Source: Nocardia sp. NBC_01503 (GTDB taxonomy: Bacteria > Actinomycetota > Actinomycetes > Mycobacteriales > Mycobacteriaceae). From it: a stretch of DNA of 64,000 bases. A model generated the notes under the pieces. The model was given only the letters and a program-made list of their open reading frames with translations, was not told the origin of the DNA and did no database searches. The translations under genes were made by a program, and so were the position numbers. The stretch covers positions 4,154,001 to 4,218,000 of the forward strand of contig NZ_CP109596.1 in the NCBI RefSeq assembly GCF_036327755.1, in the 5' to 3' direction. Positions 25,151-33,943 of this stretch are shown here, in pieces (position 1 is the first letter of the stretch; each line of letters opens with the position of its first letter).

Positions 25151-25930
25151 ATGCACAGCGAGGCGATCGAGATCGGCGCCGGTGACCCCGTGGAGCCCGC
25201 CGGGCAGGTGTGGCTGGGCCGGGTGGCCGGATCGGCGGTGAGCCGGGTCGGCCGCCGCACCATCAATGCCGATGCCGTCGCCACTTTCACCGATGCGGGA
25301 CTGGGGCGCACCGCGTTTGTGGTGGCCGATGGTGTCGGCGACCACCTCGCGGCGGCACGCGCCGCCCGGCTGGTGGCACGGACCGCCGCCCGGGTCGCCG
25401 TCGTACAGGGTGCACACGCCGGAATCCTTGCGGCGCAACAGGAATTGCTGCGGGAACTACCCGAGGAGGCCGCGGACAGCGTCCTGGTGGTCGCGGTCGT
25501 CCCGGCCGCGGGCAGGCCCGACGGCCCGGCCGATATCGCTTGGGTCGGTGACTGCCGCGCCTACCGCTGGAACGGCCGAGCCCTACAGCGCATCACCATC
25601 GATCACACCGTGGCCGAATACTTCCGTTCCCGCGGTCACGAGCCGATGCCCGGAATGGCCCATCTGGTAACCACTTCCGCCCGCACGGTACAACCCGACG
25701 ACATCGGCCGGGCCGCCACCGGCTCGAGCACCGGCCGCCTGCTGCTGTGCAGCGACGGCGTGGGCAAGAAACTCGATATGGTCGCCATCAAATCCCTACT
25801 GGCCAAAGGCGATTCGGCGGGCCATGCCGCCGAGGCCCTGGTCGAGACTGCCCTCGCCAAGGGTGGCACCGACAACACCACGGCCCTGGTCGTCGACGCA
25901 CAGCCGCTGCCCGCTCAGCGACTCACATAG
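25151..25930 (+). CDS. PP2C-type serine/threonine phosphatase-like protein
   Basis: A 259-aa PPM/PP2C domain protein. Family motifs are in order: RVGRRTINADAVATF (motif I, Asp near residue 42), VVADGVGDH (motif II metal Asp), DIAWVGDCRAYRW (motif V), LLCSDGVGK (motif VIII) and GGTDNTTALVV (motif XI). It therefore keeps the acidic metal ligands and should be an active Mn/Mg-dependent phosphatase. It lacks membrane segments. ATG 25151 is set by AGGAGG 8 nt upstream. No kinase partner lies nearby. Confidence 0.85.
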   Translation: MHSEAIEIGAGDPVEPAGQVWLGRVAGSAVSRVGRRTINADAVATFTDAGLGRTAFVVADGVGDHLAAARAARLVARTAARVAVVQGAHAGILAAQQELLRELPEEAADSVLVVAVVPAAGRPDGPADIAWVGDCRAYRWNGRALQRITIDHTVAEYFRSRGHEPMPGMAHLVTTSARTVQPDDIGRAATGSSTGRLLLCSDGVGKKLDMVAIKSLLAKGDSAGHAAEALVETALAKGGTDNTTALVVDAQPLPAQRLT

Positions 25931-26061
25931 GCGCCGAGCATCTGGAGCGCGGCATCGGGCGGCACCTACGAAATCGGCTTCCTCCGCATCGACGGCATCC
26001 TCACCCTCGCCTCCGGCGGCATCCGCCCCGAAGCCGCCTGACCACCCCCGATCCCACCGTT

Positions 26062-26091
26062 TTGGAGTTTGCCACCACCCCGGAGTAACGT
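26062..26091 (+). promoter_or_regulatory. Predicted promoter of the initiator tRNA gene
   Basis: TTGGAG (26062-26067), 18-nt spacer and TAACGT (26086-26091) lie immediately upstream of the tRNA, whose 5' end is 14 nt beyond the -10. The rest of 25931-26104 holds no gene. Confidence 0.45.
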
Positions 26092-26104
26092 CTTGTTCAC
26101 CCGA

Positions 26105-26178
26105 CGCGGGGTGGAGCAGCTCGGTAGCTCGCTGGGCTCATAACCCAGAGGTCGCAGGTTCAAATCCTGTCCCCGCTA
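26105..26178 (+). tRNA. tRNA-fMet: Initiator tRNA-Met (CAT anticodon)
   Basis: A 74-nt cloverleaf: acceptor CGCGGGG/CCCCGCT with a non-Watson-Crick first pair (C1 opposite T72), D arm GAGCAGCTCGGTAGCTC, anticodon arm CTGGG-CTCATAA-CCCAG and T arm GCAGG-TTCAAAT-CCTGT. The mispaired 1-72 position and the three consecutive G-C pairs in the anticodon stem identify the initiator type. CCA is not encoded (the gene is followed by CT). Decayed integrase DNA lies directly downstream. Confidence 0.95.
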
Positions 26179-26196
26179 CTATCGCTTGACCAGCGG

Positions 26197-26233
26197 AAAC
26201 GGCCCCGGAACCAGATGGTTCCGGGGCCGTTTT
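26197..26233 (+). terminator. Intrinsic terminator of the tRNA
   Basis: AAACGGCCCCGGAACC (26197-26212), loop AGAT, and GGTTCCGGGGCCGTTT form a perfect 16-bp stem ending in a short T run (26229-26233). It is one of the strongest hairpins in the window and starts 18 nt after the tRNA. Confidence 0.9.
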
Positions 26234-26261
26234 GTGTCGCAATGGCAACGGATTTGGCAAC

Positions 26262-26604
26262 CTTAGCCAAGCTGAGTGTCGTCCCACGGTGTTCGTGGTG
26301 TTCGCCCAACAGGTGGGTGGCAGCGCGGGTGGCGGCGTCTTCGTCTGTCGTAGGTGGTGGCATCGACGATCATCTCGATCGCGGGCAGCCACTCCAGGAG
26401 GAAGGACTTCACTGTCGTTTTCGCCTTCTTGACGTGCTTGTCGCCTTCCACGGCCGCTATGGCGGTGCGGCACGCCTCCCACGCTGCTTTCTCGGTGGCG
26501 AACCCGCCTTTGGTCTCGGTTGGCTCGCTCCCGTCCGGCCCCTTCTCCGGCAACCGGAACTGGTAGTACCAGGTCTTGTCTCGCTTGCGTACATGCCCCT
26601 TCAT
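26262..26604 (-). pseudogene. Tyrosine integrase remnant with internal deletion
   Basis: The minus-strand frame from ATG 26604 reads as the N-terminal arm-binding domain of an actinobacterial phage-type integrase: GHVRKRDKTWYYQFRLPEKG, then ATEKAAWEACR and SFLLEWLPAI. After about 88 residues the frame loses similarity; a second frame toward 26262 resembles an integrase C-terminal tail (AATHLLGEHHEHRG). The whole catalytic domain (Arg, His-x-x-Arg, Tyr) is missing, so it is inactive. It ends close to the initiator tRNA, the probable former attachment site. Confidence 0.75.
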
Positions 26605-26714
26605 TACGCCGCCTCCCCGAGATCGGTGGGGTCCTGCTCGAGCAGCGCCCGCAACCGAGCGGTGACCACATACACGCGCCCGCCCATCCTCCTCACCGGC
26701 GGAAGGTCGCCGAG
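26604..26714 (-). pseudogene. Excisionase/MerR-like HTH gene, 3' fragment
   Basis: The minus strand encodes GDLPPVRRMGGRVYVVTARL, then RALLEQDPTDLGEAA, and stops at TAA overlapping the integrase ATG. The pattern LPPVRRxGGRVYV is typical of the second helix and wing of phage/ICE excisionases. The 5' half, with the recognition helix, is gone; the sequence switches to IS630-like DNA near 26712. The overlap with the integrase start shows a former xis-int operon. Confidence 0.7.
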
Positions 26715-27405
26715 CTGGCACGGCGACTGTTCGGTGTCGTTCACCGAGCAGGGCATGGGAAAGGTGGTGCGCCGCATGGGATTCACCTTCCAGCGTCCAG
26801 ACCGCCGCGCGATCGAGGCGAACCCGGAAGCGATGGCGCAGTGGGTGTCCATCACCTATCCGGAGCTGGCAGTACGCGCGAAGACCGAGGGCGCGGTGAT
26901 CCTGTTCGGCGACCAGGTCGGGGTCCGCAGCGATCAGCTGTCCGGGCGCACCTGGGGCCGCCGCGGGCAGACCCCGACCCTGGCACGGACCGGAAAACGC
27001 TTCTCCCTCAACGCGATGTCGACGATCTCCCCGCGCGGGGACATACACTTCACCGTGTTCCGGGGCCGGTTCAACGGGAAGTCCTTCCTGGAGTTCCTCA
27101 CCCGGCTGCTCGCTCAGCACGATACGAAGTTCCACCTGGTCGTCGACGGGCATCCCGTCCACCGTTCCAAGGCCGTCACAGCCTGGGTGGCCGAGCGCAC
27201 CGAGAAGATCGAGCTGCACGTCCTGCCCGCCTACGCCCCGCACCTCAACCCCGACGAACTGGTCAATGCCGACCTCAAACGCACCCTGGCCGACCGGATC
27301 ATCACCAACCCCGCCCAGATGGAAACCGCCGTGCGCTCGTTCTTCCACCGCGTCCAGAAGCTCCCCGACCGCGGCACAGAACGGATTCCGCCGAACATGG
27401 AGGGA
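26711..27405 (+). mobile_element. IS630-family transposase fragment, truncated and frameshifted
   Basis: From GTCGCCGAGCTG near 26711 one frame reads VAELARRLFGV. After about 26735 the homologous reading continues in another frame: SFTEQGMGKVVRRMGF, then a DDE domain with GAVILFGDQVGVRS, LVVDGHPVHRS and LPAYAPHLNPDELVNADLKR. The last two supply the second and third catalytic acidic residues (D and E). The N-terminal HTH of the transposase is missing and the 3' end runs into IS1380-like sequence near 27405. No terminal inverted repeat was recognised. Confidence 0.8.
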
Positions 27406-27407
27406 CC

Positions 27408-27790
27408 GTGCGGGACGGGAAATCGTGGGTTCCACTGCCGGAATCGGTGCGCACCAACACTTTCCGTCTAACCCGCCAGAGTGGCTGCCAGGGCAGCTGC
27501 GCCAACGCATCATGCGGCACCCGGTTGTGGTCGGCGGCGGTGTTGGAGCCGGCATTGCCCGGGCGCAGCATCGGTGCCGCCGGTTCGCCGGTGCCGGTGT
27601 GGCCGTGGTCGATGAACGACCACAGGGAGTGGAAACCGAAGCGGCGCTTGAATGTTGGTGCCGCGCACTGCTTCTCCGAGTGCGCGTCGGTCAGGGTGGC
27701 GTCGAGATCGATGATCAACGGATCATCGGCGCTGATCCCGTGGTCGGGGGCGTTCTCCCCGGCCGTCGACCACGTATTTGCGCGCGCCCA
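27408..27790 (-). mobile_element. IS1380-family transposase fragment
   Basis: The minus strand encodes an internal piece of an IS1380-type DDE transposase: APDHGISADDPLIIDLDATL, AHSEKQCAAPTFKRRFGFH, EPAAPMLRPGNAGSNTAADH and KVLVRTDSGSGTHDF. Both ends of the transposase are missing and no inverted repeats are seen. Similarity ends near 27408, where the IS630 fragment begins, and near 27790, before the ThDP enzyme gene. Confidence 0.8.
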
Positions 27791-27840
27791 CCGGCCAGGG
27801 GTGTGCGGTGGACATGGACGGCGACCGGCACCGGTTTCGC

Positions 27841-29499
27841 TCATTCGAGGGCAGCGAGGAACGGTGTGAACGGTGGGATCTCATCGGGATCGCAGTCGAT
27901 CGCGATGAATCGGGGTCCGGCACCGGAAGGGGCGGAGAGCGCGGTGCGCAGCTCATCCCTCTTGCGCACCGCGAAGCTGGGCATTCCGGGAAACATCGCC
28001 GCCATCCCCTCGGCGAGCGCGGCGGGGTGGAAACGGTTGCGGTCGTCGTGGTTTCGGCAATACAGCCGGTCGCGGATCACGCACATGGCGTGTGCGTTGT
28101 TGTTGAGGATGATGAAGGTGATCGGTAGCGCGTGTTCGATCGCGGTATGGATCTCCATGCCGTGCATGAGGAATGAGCCGTCTCCGGCGAGGACATAGGT
28201 CGGACGAGGGGCGGCGAACATCGAGCCGATCGCGGCGCCGAAGCTGTAACCCATGCCGCCCATGCCCAGTGCCAGGCCGAATCTGCCGTTCTCCGGAAGG
28301 TCGAGGTAGTGGACGGCCGCCGCGCCGGTATTGCCCGCATCCGCGAAAACCGCACTGCCGGTGGGAAGTAGCTCGGAGATGGTGTCCATCACTTCGCGGT
28401 AGCGAAGGCCCGGTCCCGTTGCCGCCGGCGGTCGCAATCGCCGCGCGAAAACCTGCGGTCCAAGATCGAACTTCGGCTCGGAAGTTTCTGCGCCGCTGCC
28501 GCTGTCCCGCAAAAACGCGGTGAGTTCCGGCAGTGTGGCGGCCAGATTCGAACTGGATGCGAAGACGGCGGGTGGATAGGGCGGCTGCCTCCCGATGCCG
28601 GCGAGCGGGACTCCGCGGAGCGGAATCTGCGCGGTCGCGGGCAATCGGGTGCCCACCAGCAGACAGAGCGCGGCCGTGCGAGCGATATCGAGTAGTTCCG
28701 GATGACCCATCGTGCCCGCGACACCGCAGTACCCCGGATCCCGCGGGCCATAGACGCCCTTGCCCTCGGGCGTTACCCCGACCGCGGCGTCCAATGTCAC
28801 CGCCAGATCGCGCAGCGCTTCCCGGGCGTTGTCACGCGCCACTTGATCGCCCGCTATCACGAGAATCTTGCCGGTTGTGCGCGCTGTTCTCAGAGCGGTG
28901 GCCACGGCCACCATGTCGGCCGGGTGGCCGATCGTGGGTGGCCGAGGATCCCGCCGCACCGGCTTCTGCGGTACGGGCGAACGCTGGATGTCCTTGGGTA
29001 GTAACAGAACCGCTGGTCCGCCACCCAGTGCGGCCTCGACCGCGGTCGCGAACTGCTCCGGCAGATCCTCCGGACGCTCCACCCGTGCACAATAGCGTGA
29101 CACCGTTTCGAACAGTCGCAGCGCGTCGATGCTGCCCGCCCGGCCGCTGGTGTCCTGGAAAGTACCCTTGCCCTCCAGATTCCGGGGCGGCTGCCCGATC
29201 AATGCCAGTACCGGCACCTGCGAGGTGAACGACTCCGCCAGTCCGGCAACCAGATTCATCGCACCGCCGCCGGAGGTCGCGGCCACGACACCCAATCCGC
29301 CGGCGGCGCGCGCATATCCGTCCGCCATCGTCGCGGCCGAGAACTCATGTTTGGCCACGACGCCGCGCACGCCCGCATCGGAGGCGGCCGCGGCATCGTA
29401 AATGTCTTCGATATTCGCGCCGTCCACGCCGAAAATGTGCCGAACTCCCAGTTCGGCACATCCGCGCACGAGGTATTCGGCGATACGCCGATTCTTCAT
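27841..29499 (-). CDS. Acetolactate-synthase-like thiamine diphosphate-dependent enzyme
   Basis: A 552-aa ThDP enzyme of the acetolactate synthase/benzoylformate decarboxylase group. The N-terminal Pyr domain has the activating Glu in AKHEFSAATMADGYARAAG (near residue 50) and GLGVVAATSGGGAMN. The C-terminal PP domain has the cofactor motif GDGSFLMHGMEI followed about 25 residues later by LNNNAH. A central FAD/ADP-type domain is present but degenerate. ATG 29499 is chosen because the family N-terminus (RRIAEYLVRGCAELGVRHIFGV) starts there and the upstream SRPBCC gene stops 5 nt earlier, so translation is coupled. True substrate unknown. Confidence 0.85.
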   Translation of the reverse strand: MKNRRIAEYLVRGCAELGVRHIFGVDGANIEDIYDAAAASDAGVRGVVAKHEFSAATMADGYARAAGGLGVVAATSGGGAMNLVAGLAESFTSQVPVLALIGQPPRNLEGKGTFQDTSGRAGSIDALRLFETVSRYCARVERPEDLPEQFATAVEAALGGGPAVLLLPKDIQRSPVPQKPVRRDPRPPTIGHPADMVAVATALRTARTTGKILVIAGDQVARDNAREALRDLAVTLDAAVGVTPEGKGVYGPRDPGYCGVAGTMGHPELLDIARTAALCLLVGTRLPATAQIPLRGVPLAGIGRQPPYPPAVFASSSNLAATLPELTAFLRDSGSGAETSEPKFDLGPQVFARRLRPPAATGPGLRYREVMDTISELLPTGSAVFADAGNTGAAAVHYLDLPENGRFGLALGMGGMGYSFGAAIGSMFAAPRPTYVLAGDGSFLMHGMEIHTAIEHALPITFIILNNNAHAMCVIRDRLYCRNHDDRNRFHPAALAEGMAAMFPGMPSFAVRKRDELRTALSAPSGAGPRFIAIDCDPDEIPPFTPFLAALE

Positions 29500-29504
29500 G
29501 CCGG

Positions 29505-30146
29505 CTATCCGAGCAGGTGTGGACCGACGGGGAGTTGATTGGCGTGCCGGTACTCGAGAATGGTCTTGAGATTGGCGAGTTCGATGTCGTGACCGGGCCC
29601 GAAGATCCCCCACATGTCGCCCACCCACCCGGCGCGGGCCTGCGGTGCTGTTTCCGGATAGGGGTTCTCGGTGTAGTTGGGATGCTTGCAGTTGGTCCAC
29701 AGCACCACCGACCCCGGGCGGTTCAGTACCAATTCCGCCGGGATCACCCGCATCAGGTAGATCATCCACAGATCGCTGCCCTGATCCCACGCGCAGTGGT
29801 AGTCGACCGTCAGCGCTTCGGGATTGGCGACGACCTTGGCGAAGATTTTCGTATCGACTCCGAGGGTGTCCACACCCTGGTACACATCCGGCAACTCGGT
29901 CGGCTCGAAATCGCGTGTGCTGTAGGTCCATTCGGACAGGCTATGAATATCCGCCAGATAGTCGAAGACATCTCGCGGCGGGCATTCGATAAAGCCTTGC
30001 ACCGTGCAAAACTCTCGATAGAAATCCGCATAAGTGTAGTCGGCCTGAGTGACCGCGGCGCAGCGCGCCAGCACCTCGTCGACACCGACTTCCTCGCCCC
30101 GAACCAGACCGGGAATTGCGGAGAGTTTTTGCTCATCGATCTTCAT
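29505..30146 (-). CDS. SRPBCC-fold protein coupled to the ThDP enzyme
   Basis: A 213-aa protein with a START/polyketide-cyclase-like core: REFCTVQGFIECPPRDVFDY, SLSEWTYSTRDFEP and DLWMIYLMRVIPAELVLNRP. The family binds hydrophobic ligands, and several act as cyclases or aromatases. ATG 30146 is preferred over in-frame upstream starts because TAGCTT lies 8 nt before it, which would make a leaderless mRNA. Its stop lies 5 nt before the ThDP enzyme start, so the pair forms a two-gene operon. I infer a shared pathway, probably carboligation followed by cyclisation or ligand transfer. Confidence 0.7.
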   Translation of the reverse strand: MKIDEQKLSAIPGLVRGEEVGVDEVLARCAAVTQADYTYADFYREFCTVQGFIECPPRDVFDYLADIHSLSEWTYSTRDFEPTELPDVYQGVDTLGVDTKIFAKVVANPEALTVDYHCAWDQGSDLWMIYLMRVIPAELVLNRPGSVVLWTNCKHPNYTENPYPETAPQARAGWVGDMWGIFGPGHDIELANLKTILEYRHANQLPVGPHLLG

Positions 30147-30385
30147 GAGGCCAGAAGCTACACCCCCGCCGACAGGCGTTCCCATTCGTGGGAAGTCACG
30201 ACAGATGTAGTTCCGGGGGATGGATTACTGTCGCGCACAACGACAATCGCGCGGTGTTTTTGGTTCGACGTCTCGAAAAGTATGACTGTCGAATCCATTT
30301 CGACCGGCGTCGTCGTGTCCGGTGCAAACCTCGTCGCGTTGTGCGGGAACTTACCGGCGAGACCCGAACTTCTCAGGAGCTGTTC

Positions 30386-31021
30386 ATGAGCCCGTCATTT
30401 TCCGGGTTGCCCAGCGGCCATCAGACCATGCTGTTGGCCCACCGTGCGATGGTCACCGATCTACCCAGAATCGCTGCCGCCGCTTCGCGTTTGGCGGAGA
30501 CGCCGAATGCTGAACGCGCCGTCGCGCTCAGCGGCTATATCGACCGGGTACACGCGCTGATCACGCATCATCATGAGGGCGAGGACGAGTTCCTGTGGCC
30601 GCGACTGAGCGGCCTGGGAGCCGATGAGGGTGCGATCGCGCTGCTCACGGCCGAACATCAAGAGCTGGAGAAGTTCCTGTTCGACTGGAGCCGAGCCGCC
30701 CGGGAGCTGGCTGCCGACGGCAGCGTCGCGGCGGAGCTCGCGCGTGTGACGATGGATGTGCACGCGCGGATCGCCGCCCACGCCGAAGACGAGGAAACGG
30801 AATTGGCCGGCCGCCTGGCCCCGGTTCTCGACAACGCGGTGTGGAAGGGCTTCGAAACCCACATGCGTAAAACGGCTCCGCTCTGGACGCTGCGGTTCAT
30901 GCCCGCATGGCTGCTTTCCGTGGCAGCGCCGGGTGAACTCGGTGGAGTGCCGGCCCTGCCGATTGCACGACTCTTCCGCGGATGGCTGGCGCGCACGCAG
31001 CATGCGGCGCTGGGCGGTTAG
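30386..31021 (+). CDS. Hemerythrin HHE domain-containing protein
   Basis: A 211-aa protein with a four-helix HHE cation-binding fold. Candidate iron ligands occur in LPSGHQTMLLAHRAM, ALITHHHEGEDEFLWPRL, LTAEHQELEKFLFDW and DVHARIAAHAEDEETEL, spaced as in hemerythrins. Such proteins bind O2 or NO or protect against oxidants. ATG 30386 has CAGGAG 6 nt upstream. The conservon starts 2 nt after its stop, so it is probably the first gene of that operon and may link redox state to the signalling cascade. Confidence 0.85.
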   Translation: MSPSFSGLPSGHQTMLLAHRAMVTDLPRIAAAASRLAETPNAERAVALSGYIDRVHALITHHHEGEDEFLWPRLSGLGADEGAIALLTAEHQELEKFLFDWSRAARELAADGSVAAELARVTMDVHARIAAHAEDEETELAGRLAPVLDNAVWKGFETHMRKTAPLWTLRFMPAWLLSVAAPGELGGVPALPIARLFRGWLARTQHAALGG

Positions 31022-31023
31022 AT

Positions 31024-33534
31024 ATGCACAAGAGAATCCGCGCTTTCCGGATCAACCCGAGCGTGCGCTTTCGCGTGCTATCGATTGCGCTCATACCGAG
31101 TTTGTCTCTACTGCTGGTCGGCGGTATAACAGCCGATTACTTCCTGCGGCAGTCCCAAACGATTCAGGATTGGTCCGCTGCGATCAACAAAACGGCGGGA
31201 CCGGCACTGGATTTCGTTGAATCGGTGCAACAGGAGCGACGCACCAGCATGCTCGTGCTGGCCGGCGATGCATCCGCGGCGGAGAACATTGCGTCCCAGC
31301 GGAATCGACTCGACGCGGCCCTGCCCGCGATGATGGCCGCGGGCGACGATCTGATCAAACTGTTCAAGGGCTCGGTTGGGGACGCCGTCGCTCAGATGCA
31401 GGCGACATTCGGGCAACTGCCGATTATTCGCCAGCAGGTCGACCTGGGGACAGCGCAGATCGACGAGGTATACGGCTACTACAACAAGGTCATCCAAACG
31501 GTTATCGTCGCGGGTCGGCTCGCGGCGCGCACCGCGACGGTGCCGGAGGCCGCCAATGAGCAGAACACCGAGATAGGTCTGTTCGCGAGCACCGAGGCGA
31601 TGTCGCGCAGTTCGGCATTGGCCGCTGCGGCATCGTTCAAGGGCGGATTCACTCCCGCGCAGCAGGAGGAGTACAGCAAGCTTGTCGGGTTCTATCGCCT
31701 CGAGCTCGACAATCGGGTCGGCGAGCTGACCCCGGAAGAGATGGACAGATACAAGGCGTTGGTATCCAGTTCGACCTGGCTGCAGATGGGGGCTCTCGAG
31801 AAGAGCCTGCTCCAGCGGACCGCGGCGATACCCCCACCCGCGGGCACATCCGATCCGGGATCCAAGTCCACCACCTCGGGGACGGCGCCGAACGGCGGCT
31901 CGATCGAGAACGGCAGCCCGGCGAGTATCACGAACGGTGCGTCGGCTGCCGCGGCTTCGCCGATCGCGCCCTTGGACGGGTGGAAGGACGCGGCCGAACA
32001 GGTCGGCTTCGCGCTGCGCGGCATCTGGATCTCACACCTGCGCTACGCCGGGGTGGTGGCCGATCGCGAAGGCGACAAGCTCTCGCACAAATCCGTCGTT
32101 GGCGGTGTGGCGGCGTTGTCGCTGTCAGTGGTGGCCTTCCTCGCCGCGCTTTTGCTGTCGCACAGACTGATCGGACGGCTGCGGCGGTTGCGGGCCGAGA
32201 CCCTGACGGTGAGTGAGTCGCGGTTGCCGGAGATCATGGAGCGGCTCCGGCGGTCCGAAACGATCGATGTGGACAAGGAGTTGACCGAGCTCGAGTTCGG
32301 TCGCGACGAAATCGGACAGGTCGCAGACGCTTTCAACCGCGCGCAGAAGGCCGCCACCACGGCCGCGGTGAACGAGGCGCAGACCCGGCAGGGTGTGCAG
32401 GCGGTCTTCGTCAATATCGCGCGCCGCAGCCAGACCACGATGCACCAGCTGCTGGGGCAACTGGAGCAGGCCGAGCATCGCCACGATGATCCGGACACCC
32501 TGGCGATGTTGTTCGAGTTCGACAATCTCGCCACCAGGGCGCGGCGCAATGCCGAGAATCTGGTGATCCTGGGTGGTGAACGTCCCGGTAGACAGTGGCG
32601 GAACCCGGTGCCGCTGCATGATCTGGTGCGTAGCGCGGTCACCGAGACCGAGCACTATTCCCGGGTCCATATGGTTCGGCTGCCCAATGTGCCGGTGGTC
32701 GGTTCGGTGGTGGCGGACCTCATCCATCTGCTGGCCGAGCTCATCGACAATGCCGCCTCGTTCTCCCCGCCACAGACCCGAGTGGAGATCTCCGGTGAGC
32801 TGGGTGGCGCGGGTCTGATCATCGAGATTTCCGATCTGGGTATCGGTTTGAACCGCGGAGATATCGCCAGGATCAACGAAACGCTATCCAACCCACCGGA
32901 CTTCAGCATCGGAACGCTGTCCACCGACTCGCGTCTGGGTTTGTTCGTCGTGGGGCAGTTGGCCAAGCGTCATGAGATCGCGGTGCGGCTGACCGAATCC
33001 GACTACGGCGGTATCCGCAGCGTTGTACGGCTGCCGTACGAGCTCGTTGTCGTCGACCGCGCCGCAGCACCCGAACCGCCCGCGGCAATCGCGCCGAACC
33101 TCGGCGAATTACGGCGGGGTGCGCACCGAGCTCTGCGCGAATCCGCGGCTATTCGAGAACCCGCGCCCGCCGAATTGAGCGAGCCGGTGCAGGTGGCCGA
33201 GGTGCCCGAGCCGATTGCCGAGGCCGATACGTTCCGTCAGCGGCCGATGGCCGAGGTGTGGGACGAGGACCCGGGCCCTGACCAGCCGGTGCCCTATGAC
33301 TTCGGCCCCGAACTGCCGCAGCGCAGGCGCCAGACGCCCGCGGCGAACCCGCCTGCTCCGATGCCCGACAGTCACCCCAGTGTGCGCATCCAGCGAGACA
33401 GGATCTCGGGTCAGGGCCGGCCCGCCGATCTCTGGACCGCGTTGCAGGCCGGAACGAAGCTCGGTCGCTCGGGTGTGCCCGTCGGCTCGTCGGACGAGCC
33501 CTTCTCCCACAACGAAAGACAGTGGAATGACTGA
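31024..33534 (+). CDS. Conservon CvnA-type sensor histidine kinase-like protein (nitrate/sulfonate-sensing type)
   Basis: An 836-aa membrane sensor. TM1 lies at about 18-38, followed by a large extracytoplasmic helical domain of the NIT type, a Ser/Gly/Pro-rich linker at about 275-320, TM2 at about 359-383, a HAMP-like segment, and a HATPase_c domain with N box ELIDNAASFSPP (about 572) and G box DLGIGL (about 604). The C-terminal 140 residues are proline-rich and disordered. The canonical dimerisation His box is not obvious, which is usual for conservon kinases. It overlaps the roadblock gene by 8 nt. It should transmit an external signal to the roadblock/DUF742/GTPase trio. Confidence 0.88.
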   Translation: MHKRIRAFRINPSVRFRVLSIALIPSLSLLLVGGITADYFLRQSQTIQDWSAAINKTAGPALDFVESVQQERRTSMLVLAGDASAAENIASQRNRLDAALPAMMAAGDDLIKLFKGSVGDAVAQMQATFGQLPIIRQQVDLGTAQIDEVYGYYNKVIQTVIVAGRLAARTATVPEAANEQNTEIGLFASTEAMSRSSALAAAASFKGGFTPAQQEEYSKLVGFYRLELDNRVGELTPEEMDRYKALVSSSTWLQMGALEKSLLQRTAAIPPPAGTSDPGSKSTTSGTAPNGGSIENGSPASITNGASAAAASPIAPLDGWKDAAEQVGFALRGIWISHLRYAGVVADREGDKLSHKSVVGGVAALSLSVVAFLAALLLSHRLIGRLRRLRAETLTVSESRLPEIMERLRRSETIDVDKELTELEFGRDEIGQVADAFNRAQKAATTAAVNEAQTRQGVQAVFVNIARRSQTTMHQLLGQLEQAEHRHDDPDTLAMLFEFDNLATRARRNAENLVILGGERPGRQWRNPVPLHDLVRSAVTETEHYSRVHMVRLPNVPVVGSVVADLIHLLAELIDNAASFSPPQTRVEISGELGGAGLIIEISDLGIGLNRGDIARINETLSNPPDFSIGTLSTDSRLGLFVVGQLAKRHEIAVRLTESDYGGIRSVVRLPYELVVVDRAAAPEPPAAIAPNLGELRRGAHRALRESAAIREPAPAELSEPVQVAEVPEPIAEADTFRQRPMAEVWDEDPGPDQPVPYDFGPELPQRRRQTPAANPPAPMPDSHPSVRIQRDRISGQGRPADLWTALQAGTKLGRSGVPVGSSDEPFSHNERQWND

Positions 33535-33931
33535 ACAGTACGCCAAGTTCAATTGGATTCTGGACGACTTGGCGGGTCGGCTCAAGGGCGTTCGCTACGT
33601 CGTCATGCTGTCCAACGACGGGTTGATGCTCGGCCATTGCGCCGACATCTCCCGGGACGACGGCGAACGTTTCAGCGCGATGGCCTCTGCCCTGCACAGC
33701 CTGGGAGCCAGTGCGGGAAGGCAATTCGCGGTTGGCGGCCTGCAACAGGTCATGGTCGAGCTCGACGAGGCGATGTTGTTCGTCACCACCGCCGGACCGA
33801 ACGCCAGCCTGGCCGTGCTCGGTGAGGCCAACGCGGATTGGGGTTCGGTGGCGCATGAGATGAATCTGACCGTGCAGCGTATGGGGACCTGGCTCTCGAC
33901 CAAACCGCGTCATAGCAATCAAGCCCAATGA
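33527..33931 (+). CDS. Conservon CvnB-type roadblock/LC7 protein
   Basis: A 134-aa roadblock/LC7 fold protein (FNWILDDLAGRLKGVRYVVM, then LSNDGLMLG and GLQQVMVELDEAMLFVTTAG), matching the second member of actinobacterial conservons. The family regulates small GTPases as GAP- or GEF-like partners, here presumably the GTPase at 34314. ATG 33527 lies inside the end of the kinase gene. It is cytosolic with no membrane segment. Confidence 0.88.
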   Translation: MTEQYAKFNWILDDLAGRLKGVRYVVMLSNDGLMLGHCADISRDDGERFSAMASALHSLGASAGRQFAVGGLQQVMVELDEAMLFVTTAGPNASLAVLGEANADWGSVAHEMNLTVQRMGTWLSTKPRHSNQAQ

Positions 33932-33943
33932 TCGCCTGCGGCA

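Noticed and set aside
25966..26163. 65-aa minus-strand frame beginning MNLRPLGYEPSELPSC
   Set aside because: Antisense translation of the initiator tRNA, a common annotation artefact; the same applies to the frame ending GTGFEPATSGL at 26138.
27302..27844. 180-aa minus-strand frame as an intact gene
   Set aside because: Only the middle is IS1380 transposase; both ends are unrelated flanking DNA, so it is listed as a fragment.
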